Below, piece by piece: positions 1 through 6,348 of a DNA stretch of 7,507 bases. This DNA comes from Lachnospiraceae bacterium (GTDB lineage: Bacteria; Bacillota; Clostridia; Lachnospirales; Lachnospiraceae), in assembly GCA_003453515.1 (NCBI GenBank), contig DMLD01000140.1:1-7507 (forward strand), written 5' to 3'. The notes beneath the pieces were generated by a model. The model had not been told where the DNA came from. It was given only the letters and a program-made list of their open reading frames with translations, and searched no databases. Position 1 is the stretch's first letter; each line of letters starts with the position of its first letter. Made by a program: the position numbers and the translations under genes.

Positions 1-2057
1 CTGCCGAGACCCTGGAGCAATATGAGTATTCGGATAAGGAAAACGAGTACTCCGCATCGGATCAGATAGGTAAGACGGGTATCGAGAAGGAGTATGAGGA
101 TATCCTGAAGGGAAGCAAGGGAGAGGAGACTCTTGTGCTTGATTCCTCGTCACGTATAATCCAGCAGTCAAGAACAAAGGATCCTGTTTCCGGAAGCGAT
201 ATATATCTTTCCATCGATTCCGAGCTGCAAAAGGCGACCTATACCATGGCTGCAAAGGAGGTCGCGGGTATACTTCTTTCAAAGCTTACCGACTCCAAAT
301 CCCACGGTACCAAGGGAAAGAAGGCATCCGGTATCCTTGTTTCGATATATGATGTTTACGACGCGATACTGCAAAACAGTATTGTCGATGTAACACATTT
401 TTCCTCGGGCAAGGCTACGCCTCTGGAAAAAAGGATATATACGAGGTTTTCTGATGTTAAGAAAAAGGCGCTGAAGCAGATCTCGTCAGAGCTTACTTAT
501 AACAATACCAGGGCGATGAAAGCTCTGTCCGAGGCAGTAAGGTCGTATATGGATTACATCTTTACGATGCTTAAGAACAACAATGTCATAGACCAGAAAA
601 ATATGGATACTACTGACAAGACCTACAGAAAATATTACGACAACGAGATCTCACTTAGTGAATTTATAGTATATGCGATCCGGAACAACTGGATAAATCT
701 TGAAAACCTTGACATCGATGCCAATTATTACAGTCAGGAAGAGGTGTTTGAAAAGCTGAGCGCCTATATCATCGAAGAGCTGAATGATGATCAGGCATTT
801 GATAAAAAGGTATATCATGTGATGGTCGATTCGGGCAGGATAAGCGGAAGTGAGATATGTCTGCTGCTCTACGACCAGAAGGTCATAAAAATGAATAAGG
901 ATAAATACGCCGAGATCGAGAGCAGTATGATCTCTCCGTATTCATTTATCCGCGAGATAATAACCTCGATGGAGCTTCCTGTGGGCGAGCTCGGTCTGAC
1001 ACCGTGTGCATGCTCGGTCGTTATAACCGATGTGAAGACCGGTAAGGTTTTGTCGATGGTATCTTATCCGAGCTACGACAACAATAAATTCGCAAATTCG
1101 GTTGACAGCGATTACTACTCAAAGATATCCAACAGCTCCGCGTTTGCGCTTCTCAACCGCGCGACGCAGCAAAAGACCGCGCCGGGATCGACCTTTAAGA
1201 TGGTCACGGCGACCACCGTATTGGAGGAAGAATTCATAGATCCGTATACCAAGGTCAAGGATAAGGTGACCTTTGACAAGATCAACCGCCCGTGGCCCAA
1301 TTGCTGGTCAAGCGTGGGACACGGAAATATAAATGTAACACAGGCGATACAGCACTCGTGCAACTACTTTTTCTATGAAATGGGTTATCTGCTTGGTAAT
1401 GGTCATAAAAATGTGGTCGACAACGAGAAGGGTCTGCAAAGGCTCAGAAAATACGCCGATATGTACGGTCTGACATCGAAGTCGGGTGTCGAGGTCTCCG
1501 AGGCAGAGCCGACCTTTTCGGATGTCGATGTAGTCAGATCCTCGATCGGACAGGGCTCCAACAGCTACACTCCGTCGCAGCTGTCAAGATATGTCACGAC
1601 CCTTGCCAACGGCGGTACCTGCTATGATCTGACGCTGGTTGACAAAACAAAGGATGTCATATCCGGTAAGGTCTCCAAAAACAAGGCAAATGTAAAGGAT
1701 AAGCTTTCACTCTCGCCCCAAACACTTACCGCTATCAGGACAGGTATGAGAAGAGTGATCGACTCGGGAAGCGTAACAAAGCTGTTTGACAAGCTCCCTG
1801 TATCCGTTGCGGGAAAGACCGGTACGGCGCAGATCACGGATAACGAGCCTAACCACGCCCTGTTTGTAAGCTTTGCACCGTACGAGTCACCCGAGATATC
1901 CGTGACAGTGCAGATCCCCAACGGTTATACATCAGGAAATGCCGCGGAGCTTGCAAGCAATGTTTATAAATACTATTATGACAAGACATCAAGAGATGAT
2001 CTGCTCAGGAAAAAGGTATCTCTGCCGGCTCTTTCAACGGATGCGGTCAGAGACTAA
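1..2057 (+). CDS. Class B penicillin-binding protein (PBP2/MrdA-like transpeptidase), 5'-truncated by the window
   Basis: Cross-links peptidoglycan stem peptides on the outer face of the membrane, normally with a SEDS glycosyltransferase such as the one encoded next. The frame is open from base 3, giving 684 visible residues, so the GTG at 135 is internal and the real start, with the N-terminal membrane anchor, lies upstream. Before 135 the reading GKTGIEKEYEDILKG matches the pedestal-domain signature of class B PBPs. Counting from the codon at 135, the transpeptidase motifs are S352-T-F-K355 (nucleophile Ser, base 1188), S408-C-N410 (base 1356) and K561-T-G (base 1815). The strand reading DIYLSIDSELQ (about 22-32) is normally followed closely by the first transpeptidase strand, but here that strand (SVVITDVKTGKV) begins only after residue 292, so about 240 residues are inserted. 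TAA at 2055. MrdA-like rather than FtsI-like is inferred from the downstream rodA-mgsA order; SpoVD/FtsI-type remains possible. Confidence 0.93.
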   Translation, partial: AETLEQYEYSDKENEYSASDQIGKTGIEKEYEDILKGSKGEETLVLDSSSRIIQQSRTKDPVSGSDIYLSIDSELQKATYTMAAKEVAGILLSKLTDSKSHGTKGKKASGILVSIYDVYDAILQNSIVDVTHFSSGKATPLEKRIYTRFSDVKKKALKQISSELTYNNTRAMKALSEAVRSYMDYIFTMLKNNNVIDQKNMDTTDKTYRKYYDNEISLSEFIVYAIRNNWINLENLDIDANYYSQEEVFEKLSAYIIEELNDDQAFDKKVYHVMVDSGRISGSEICLLLYDQKVIKMNKDKYAEIESSMISPYSFIREIITSMELPVGELGLTPCACSVVITDVKTGKVLSMVSYPSYDNNKFANSVDSDYYSKISNSSAFALLNRATQQKTAPGSTFKMVTATTVLEEEFIDPYTKVKDKVTFDKINRPWPNCWSSVGHGNINVTQAIQHSCNYFFYEMGYLLGNGHKNVVDNEKGLQRLRKYADMYGLTSKSGVEVSEAEPTFSDVDVVRSSIGQGSNSYTPSQLSRYVTTLANGGTCYDLTLVDKTKDVISGKVSKNKANVKDKLSLSPQTLTAIRTGMRRVIDSGSVTKLFDKLPVSVAGKTGTAQITDNEPNHALFVSFAPYESPEISVTVQIPNGYTSGNAAELASNVYKYYYDKTSRDDLLRKKVSLPALSTDAVRD

Positions 2058-2067
2058 GGAAGAAGGA
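2056..2067 (+). promoter_or_regulatory. Ribosome binding site for the rodA-like gene
   Basis: The purine run AAGGAAGAAGGA begins inside the PBP stop codon and ends 7 bases before the ATG at 2075. This supports 2075 over the out-of-frame ATG at 2067 and suggests translation is coupled to the preceding PBP gene. Confidence 0.6.
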
Positions 2068-2074
2068 TGGACAA

Positions 2075-3235
2075 ATGCCCGATATAAAGATACTTAACTG
2101 GCTTGCCGCCAAAAGGTATAATTGGAAGAACTACGATCTTTCCCTGATCGTGGTGGTTTTGATATTGTCATTTATATCCACTTTCATTGTTTCAAGAGTT
2201 TTAAATAACTTCTCAATGGGCAAGCAGGTTTTCGGTTTGGTGTTATGCTTTGTGACAATGCTTGTTTTATCGATAATCGACTATCATACGTTATGCAGAT
2301 TTTGTCTGTTCTTTTATGTAATTGCCACGTTGTTGGTCATTGCAACGAGGTTCACGCCCTGGGGTACCGACCTGTCAACGAACTCGTTCAGATGGCTCGA
2401 TATGGGACCTCTGTATTTTCAGCCGTCCGAGGTTTGCAAGATAGTTATAATACTTACACTGGCGGCGTTTTTTAACAGATGTGTCGAAAAGGAAAGCCTG
2501 AATTTAAAAAGCTGGAAAACATTTTTCCTTGCATGTCTGATCACGCTTATCCCGACCGGCTTTATACTTGTGCAGTCTGATCTCTCATCAAGTATGGTAA
2601 TCATAATGATACTTGTGATGATGCTTATCAGCTCGGGGATAGGCGCAAGGATACTCGGACCGGTCGCGGCGATAGTCATACCCTCCGTCATTGCATTTTT
2701 CTGGTATATAACTACGCCCGGAGAGAAGCTGTTTTTAAACAAGTATCAGGTAGCGAGAATAGTCGGGTTTTTGCATCCTGAGGAGGAAGCGCTCGGGACC
2801 ATGTTCCAGCAAAAAAACTCCGTTATATCCATAGCATCGGGCAAGCTGTACGGTAAAATGATGCTGGATTCGGATTCGACCATAAGGAATTATAACAACG
2901 TCGCCGTAAGGGATTCGGATTTTATATGGACGCCGATCAGCGAGGAATTCGGATTCATAGGCTGTATGTGTATACTTGCGCTTTTGTCAGTCGTCATCAT
3001 TAAGTGCTTTATCACAGCCAAGAGAGCCAGAGATTATCTGGGTATGATGATCGCGATAGGGATCGGGACCATGTTCACGATCCAGGTATTCTTTAACATC
3101 GGTGTAGCGACCTCCATACTTCCAAATACGGGGCTTCCGCTTCCGTTTTTGAGCAGCGGGCTGACATCGCTCCTAAGCTCGATGATGGCAGTCGGTATAC
3201 TGATAAATATAGGCATACAACCGGCAAGACGGTGA
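2075..3235 (+). CDS. rodA: SEDS-family peptidoglycan glycosyltransferase (RodA/FtsW/SpoVE)
   Basis: Polymerises lipid II into glycan strands in the cytoplasmic membrane, in complex with a class B PBP; the gene immediately upstream encodes one. The 386 residues are mostly hydrophobic, with about ten predicted membrane segments after a basic N-terminus, a normal length for the family. Family signatures in order: R106-W-L-D-M-G then Q116-P-S-E119, Q167-S-D-L170, SIASGKLYGKMM, SDFIWTPISEEFGFIG with D282, and PNTGLPLPFLSSGL near 350-363. D282 falls in the family's conserved 'DFIF..EE.GF' block, which contains the Asp implicated in polymerase activity. Only 17 bases separate it from the PBP stop, so one operon is likely. 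The last motif reads SSGLTS where many SEDS proteins have SYGGSS. The symbol rodA rather than ftsW or spoVE rests on the following mgsA and is inferred. Confidence 0.92.
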   Translation: MPDIKILNWLAAKRYNWKNYDLSLIVVVLILSFISTFIVSRVLNNFSMGKQVFGLVLCFVTMLVLSIIDYHTLCRFCLFFYVIATLLVIATRFTPWGTDLSTNSFRWLDMGPLYFQPSEVCKIVIILTLAAFFNRCVEKESLNLKSWKTFFLACLITLIPTGFILVQSDLSSSMVIIMILVMMLISSGIGARILGPVAAIVIPSVIAFFWYITTPGEKLFLNKYQVARIVGFLHPEEEALGTMFQQKNSVISIASGKLYGKMMLDSDSTIRNYNNVAVRDSDFIWTPISEEFGFIGCMCILALLSVVIIKCFITAKRARDYLGMMIAIGIGTMFTIQVFFNIGVATSILPNTGLPLPFLSSGLTSLLSSMMAVGILINIGIQPARR

Positions 3236-3237
3236 TT

Positions 3238-3252
3238 GGCGGAGCTTCCGCC
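3238..3252 (+). other. Small GC-rich hairpin in the rodA-mgsA gap
   Basis: GGCGGA (3238-3243) and TCCGCC (3247-3252) are perfect inverted repeats of 6 bp with a 3-base loop, GCT, starting 3 bases after the rodA stop. No T-run follows (next bases GCAAAGGG), so it is not a canonical intrinsic terminator. It could stabilise or separate transcript segments, or be incidental. Confidence 0.5.
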
Positions 3253-3280
3253 GCAAAGGGATAAGGGTATATGATACGGG

Positions 3281-3292
3281 AAGGGACAAGGG
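3281..3292 (+). promoter_or_regulatory. Probable ribosome binding site deciding the mgsA start
   Basis: The purine run AAGGGACAAGGG lies just before the ATG at 3295; its AAGGGA part ends 8 bases upstream of that codon. An earlier run, GGGATAAGGG, precedes the ATG at 3271. Conservation of the protein N-terminus favours 3295. Confidence 0.45.
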
Positions 3293-3294
3293 AT

Positions 3295-3693
3295 ATGAAT
3301 ATCGGACTGATAGCACACGACTCAAAAAAAATTCTCATGCAAAATTTTTGTATTGCTTACCACGGGATACTGAGCAAGCACACTGTATTTGCGACAGGAA
3401 CCACGGGCAGGCTGGTTGAAGAGGTGACCAATCTCTCTGTTCACAAGTTTTTGGCAGGCCATCTAGGCGGCGAAAAACAGCTGGGAGCACAGATCGAAAA
3501 CAATGAGATCGATCTTGTGATATTTTTGCGTGATCCTCTGACGCCCAAATCGCATGAGCCTGATTTTAATAATATTTTTCAGCTCTGTGATGTACATAAT
3601 ATACCGCTTGCCACCAATGTGGCTACAGCAGAGCTGTTGATAAAAGCGCTGGAAAGAGGTGATCTTGATTGGCGCGAGCTGGTAAGGATGTAA
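3295..3693 (+). CDS. mgsA: Methylglyoxal synthase
   Basis: Converts dihydroxyacetone phosphate to methylglyoxal plus phosphate in the cytosol, a bypass of lower glycolysis. Starting at ATG 3295 gives 132 residues beginning MNIGLIAHD, which matches the recalled Bacillus subtilis enzyme (MKIALIAHD, 137 residues). The in-frame ATG at 3271 would add eight unsupported residues. Active-site features: H8-D9, the phosphate-binding ATGTTG stretch, D80 in RDPLT, H87 and D90 in SHEPD, and the C-terminal ATNVATAE stretch. The position of the catalytic Asp (Asp71 in Escherichia coli, in GGDQQ) is Glu60 here, in GGEKQLG. The gene sits 59 bases after the SEDS gene and its last 25 bases overlap the next gene. 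Family assignment is very secure; full activity is less certain because of the Asp-to-Glu change. Confidence 0.93.
   Translation: MNIGLIAHDSKKILMQNFCIAYHGILSKHTVFATGTTGRLVEEVTNLSVHKFLAGHLGGEKQLGAQIENNEIDLVIFLRDPLTPKSHEPDFNNIFQLCDVHNIPLATNVATAELLIKALERGDLDWRELVRM
3653..3664 (+). promoter_or_regulatory. Extended Shine-Dalgarno sequence inside mgsA for the HlyD-like gene
   Basis: AAAGAGGTGATC differs by one base from the full anti-16S complement AAGGAGGTGATC. It ends 4 bases before the TTG at 3669, with the AGG core 9 bases from it. It lies wholly within mgsA coding sequence and is the main reason to accept a TTG start. Confidence 0.6.
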
Positions 3694-5063
3694 ATAATTC
3701 CAATATTCTTAAAATGCGACGTCGGTTTCAGCCTGGGATCGCTTTTTTCCTGACCCTTTTGATAATATTTTATCTTATCATACTGGCATGGAACTATTTT
3801 TCAAAGGATCATGTGTCAATATACGAGGTCAATACCTCCGAAATATCTGATGATTCTCCATTATTTGCTTATATAATGCGTGATGAGGAGATCGTGACCT
3901 CCGATGATTCCGGATATATCAATTATTACATCCCGGAAGGAACGAGAATAGGAAAGGGCGATGTGATATATACCTTGGACGACGATGATTCTCTCAGAGG
4001 TATCCTCGGGGATCTGAGGTCATCCTCCGAGACGTCTACGAGGATAGCGCCGATACGCGAGCAGATCGACACCTTTTACAACAGCTTTAATATGGCTGAT
4101 TATCAGAAGGTTAGCGATTTTCATTTTGCGATCAACAACACGATACTCGAACACAGCAGAGCTAACCTGTATAAGGCATTGAAAAAGCAGCTGAAGGCTG
4201 ACGGGAACAGTTCCGCCTACAGAAAGTATAAGACAGCCAAGAGCGGTGTCGTGTCCTACTATACCGACGGCTATGAGACGGTCGAGCTGGAATCCATAAC
4301 ACCGGAGCTGCTTGGCAAAAACGGTCAGATCGAACGTCATCAGGTCGCCTCAAGCGGCTTTGTCGGTCAGGGGGATCCCGTATACAAGCTTGTCACATCA
4401 AACGACTGGTCGCTCATAGCCGAGCTTGATGAGGATTACTACGAGTCGCTCAAGGATGAGCAGTCGGTAAGGGTGACCGTGGTAAAGGACGATATTTCCT
4501 TTAATGCGTCCATCGAGCACCTTGTAAACGGAACGCACCATCTGATCCGCCTGACAACATCACGCTTTATGGAGCGCTATATAAATGACCGTTTCCTGCG
4601 CATAGAGTTTGGACTCAGACAGGCAAAGGGGCTCAAGATACCGAACTCATCCATCTTGAAAAAGGAATACTATGAGATACCGCCGGAATTTATCACGAAC
4701 AGCAACGGGAAAAATACCGTGATAAAGCAGGTAGTGGGAGAGGATAACAAAAAGGATGTTGAAAACATAGATGTGATATCCTCATATACCGTCGACGACA
4801 GGTGCTATATCCGCGATGACAGGCTTGCGGCGGGAGATACCCTCATATCGGGAAACGGCGGATATTATACGCTCAACAACAAGCAGGAAAGGACGGGAGT
4901 CTACAGCGTCAACGAGGGCTTTTGCCGGTTCAAGCCGGTCGATGTCCTGTATCAGAACATGGAATACTCTATCATATCCGATACCACGAAGGATGGCTTG
5001 GCAGCGTTTGATCACATAGTCGTGGATCCGGAGGAGTTAAATGATGATGATTTTATCGATTAA
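3669..5063 (+). CDS. Membrane-anchored HlyD-like (membrane-fusion/adaptor-type) protein, function unknown
   Basis: The 464 residues start at TTG 3669, chosen for the strong ribosome binding site. ATG 3714 (residue 16) has no evident binding site but would keep the basic MRRRF before the membrane segment. A single hydrophobic segment at about 23-43 suggests an N-in, C-out anchored protein. Residues 66-106 (R71-D-E-E, SGYINYY, GTRIGKGDVIYTLD) resemble the first half of a lipoyl/barrel-sandwich hairpin. A helical, polar stretch (about 110-180) follows. AKSGVVSYY (near 189) to GFVGQGDPVYKLV (near 245) looks like the second half. The rest resembles the beta-barrel region of HlyD/MacA-type adaptors and ends in an acidic tail (EELNDDDFID). 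No transporter ATPase or permease gene is adjacent, so an export role is unproven. From memory such proteins recur beside ylmE/sepF in clostridia, which suggests a cell-envelope role. Confidence 0.75.
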   Translation: MARAGKDVNNSNILKMRRRFQPGIAFFLTLLIIFYLIILAWNYFSKDHVSIYEVNTSEISDDSPLFAYIMRDEEIVTSDDSGYINYYIPEGTRIGKGDVIYTLDDDDSLRGILGDLRSSSETSTRIAPIREQIDTFYNSFNMADYQKVSDFHFAINNTILEHSRANLYKALKKQLKADGNSSAYRKYKTAKSGVVSYYTDGYETVELESITPELLGKNGQIERHQVASSGFVGQGDPVYKLVTSNDWSLIAELDEDYYESLKDEQSVRVTVVKDDISFNASIEHLVNGTHHLIRLTTSRFMERYINDRFLRIEFGLRQAKGLKIPNSSILKKEYYEIPPEFITNSNGKNTVIKQVVGEDNKKDVENIDVISSYTVDDRCYIRDDRLAAGDTLISGNGGYYTLNNKQERTGVYSVNEGFCRFKPVDVLYQNMEYSIISDTTKDGLAAFDHIVVDPEELNDDDFID

Positions 5064-5093
5064 TTGACCACTGTTTCTATATAAAACTATACT
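5064..5093 (+). promoter_or_regulatory. Candidate sigma-A-type promoter upstream of yggS
   Basis: TTGACC (5064-5069) and TATACT (5088-5093) each match the -35 and -10 consensus at five of six bases, with an 18-base spacer, in the widest A/T-rich gap of the second half of the window. Transcription would begin near 5100, leaving a leader of only about 11 bases and part of the ribosome binding site, which weakens the call. It could let yggS-sepF-divIVA be transcribed separately from the upstream genes. Confidence 0.4.
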
Positions 5094-5110
5094 TAAAAGG
5101 AGAGAGTATC

Positions 5111-5812
5111 ATGAGTGAGATAGCAGATAATCTTGATGATGTGGAAAGAAGGATATGTGAGGCATGCAAGCGTGCCGGGAGAGACAGAAGCGAGGTGACG
5201 CTTATAGCAGTGAGCAAGACCAAGCCCGTCTCCATGATAGAAGAGGCAATAGATCACGGGATTCATGTCTTTGGCGAGAACAAGGTGCAGGAGCTTGTCT
5301 CAAAGCATGACGAGATAGATAAGGATCTTGACTGGCATATGATAGGACATTTGCAGACAAATAAGGTCAGGATGCTTCCCGGCAAGGTAAAAATGATCCA
5401 CTCCGTCGATTCCCTGAAGCTTGCCGGGGAGATCGACAGGCAGTTTAAAAAGGCAGGGCTTATAGCTGATGTATTGATTGAGGTCAACGTGGCAGGAGAG
5501 GAGTCAAAATTCGGATTATCGCCACAAGATGTGGAGTCATTTTTGCCCGAAATCGCAAAATTTGCCAATTTGAGGGTCAAGGGTTTGATGACAATCGCTC
5601 CATATACTGAAGATCCGGAAGAAAATCGGAATATTTTTATAAAATTAAAGAAATTACTTATTGACATGAACGCAAAAAACTACGATAATATAGATATGAG
5701 TGAATTGTCTATGGGGATGACCGGTGACTTTGAAGTAGCCATTGAGGAGGGAGCAACTTTTGTGAGAGTGGGAACCGGTATCTTTGGAAGCAGAATTTAT
5801 CAGAAAGGATGA
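5111..5812 (+). CDS. yggS: YggS/YlmE family pyridoxal-phosphate homeostasis protein
   Basis: A cytosolic PLP-binding protein of the YggS/PROSC family, single-domain TIM-barrel fold (alanine-racemase N-terminal type), which affects vitamin B6 and amino-acid homeostasis and has no established catalytic reaction. The 233 residues match the usual length of about 230. K36 in LIAVSKTKP is the PLP-linking lysine, at the same number as in Escherichia coli YggS. Other signatures are FGENKVQE, WHMIGHLQTNK, EVNVAGEESKFG, GLMTIAPY, and the C-terminal phosphate-binding stretch LSMGMTGDFEVAIEEG then VRVGTGIFG. The family usually has Ser where this MGMTGD has Thr, a conservative change. AAAAGGAGAG (5095-5104) precedes ATG 5111 at good spacing. 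The gene sits directly before sepF, as ylmE does before ylmF in Bacillus; the name ylmE is equally valid. Confidence 0.95.
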   Translation: MSEIADNLDDVERRICEACKRAGRDRSEVTLIAVSKTKPVSMIEEAIDHGIHVFGENKVQELVSKHDEIDKDLDWHMIGHLQTNKVRMLPGKVKMIHSVDSLKLAGEIDRQFKKAGLIADVLIEVNVAGEESKFGLSPQDVESFLPEIAKFANLRVKGLMTIAPYTEDPEENRNIFIKLKKLLIDMNAKNYDNIDMSELSMGMTGDFEVAIEEGATFVRVGTGIFGSRIYQKG

Positions 5813-5819
5813 AACAGGT

Positions 5820-6335
5820 ATGGGTTTAAACGGTGTTTTGAATTTTTTCCGTTTGGATGACGGAGATGAGTATGATGAGGATGAGTATTACGAGGAAGAG
5901 GAGAAGGATACTCAGCCGGAGAAGGAGAAGCGCCGCAGCTTTTCCAATACTAAGAATGATGATACTGATGACGAGGATTCAGGATCTCGCAGATCAGGTT
6001 TTCTCAATTCCCGTTCAAAGGTGGTGCCTATGAAGCCAGCAATGCAGGTTAATATTATTTCGCCGACATCTTTTGAGGATTCTCAGGAGATATGTAACAA
6101 GCTTTTGTCCGGTCGTCCGGTCGTTGTAAATCTCGAGGAGTTTGATCCTGATGATGCACAGAGAGTCATGGATTTTATCAGCGGTTGTATATATGCCATA
6201 AACGGCAAATACAATCAGATCGCAAAGTATATCTTTATCTTTTCACCGGAGAACATTGATATCAACAGCGACTCGCTCTCGATAAACGAGGGAACTGTTT
6301 CCATGATGATGCCAACGATCGAAAAGGATTTCTAG
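5820..6335 (+). CDS. sepF: SepF, FtsZ membrane-anchor cell-division protein
   Basis: Binds the FtsZ C-terminal tail and the membrane, and helps align FtsZ filaments at the division site. ATG 5820 gives 171 residues beginning MGLNGVLNFFRL, a short amphipathic membrane-targeting helix expected at the SepF N-terminus. The frame is open back to 5784, but that extension lies inside yggS. AAAGGATG (5804-5811) serves as ribosome binding site. Residues 13-56 form a strongly acidic, charged linker rich in Asp, Glu and Tyr. The globular core spans about 75-150: QVNIISPTSFED, RPVVVNLEEFDPDDAQRVMD (99-118) and FISGCIYAING (119-129) match the recalled Bacillus pattern VVVNL...RIVDFLSGTVYAIGG. A tail of about 20 residues follows. 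It starts 7 bases after the yggS stop, so translation is probably coupled. Length is somewhat above the Bacillus protein, mainly in the linker. Confidence 0.93.
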   Translation: MGLNGVLNFFRLDDGDEYDEDEYYEEEEKDTQPEKEKRRSFSNTKNDDTDDEDSGSRRSGFLNSRSKVVPMKPAMQVNIISPTSFEDSQEICNKLLSGRPVVVNLEEFDPDDAQRVMDFISGCIYAINGKYNQIAKYIFIFSPENIDINSDSLSINEGTVSMMMPTIEKDF

Positions 6336-6339
6336 GAGG
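6334..6339 (+). promoter_or_regulatory. Ribosome binding site for divIVA overlapping the sepF stop codon
   Basis: AGGAGG begins on the second base of the sepF TAG stop and ends 9 bases before ATG 6349. The earlier in-frame ATG at 6340 directly abuts it and is too close to be used. This decides the start and couples divIVA translation to sepF. Confidence 0.75.
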
Positions 6340-6348
6340 ATGTGCTCG

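Noticed and set aside
135..137. GTG 135 as the start of the PBP gene
   Set aside because: The frame is open to the window edge and the upstream residues match the class B PBP pedestal region, so this is an internal codon.
3238..3256. Intrinsic terminator after the SEDS gene
   Set aside because: The stem is only 6 bp and is followed by GCAAAGGG rather than a T-run.
3270..3275. TATGAT as a -10 promoter element for mgsA
   Set aside because: No -35-like hexamer lies 16-19 bases upstream; that region is the GC-rich hairpin, and there is no extended -10 TG.
5263..5667. Minus-strand reading frame opposite yggS (134 codons)
   Set aside because: It lies entirely within a strongly conserved gene on the other strand and shows no family signature.
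5784..5819. N-terminal extension of SepF from 5784
   Set aside because: It lies in the yggS coding sequence. MGLNGVLNFF from 5820 is the expected SepF N-terminus and has its own ribosome binding site.
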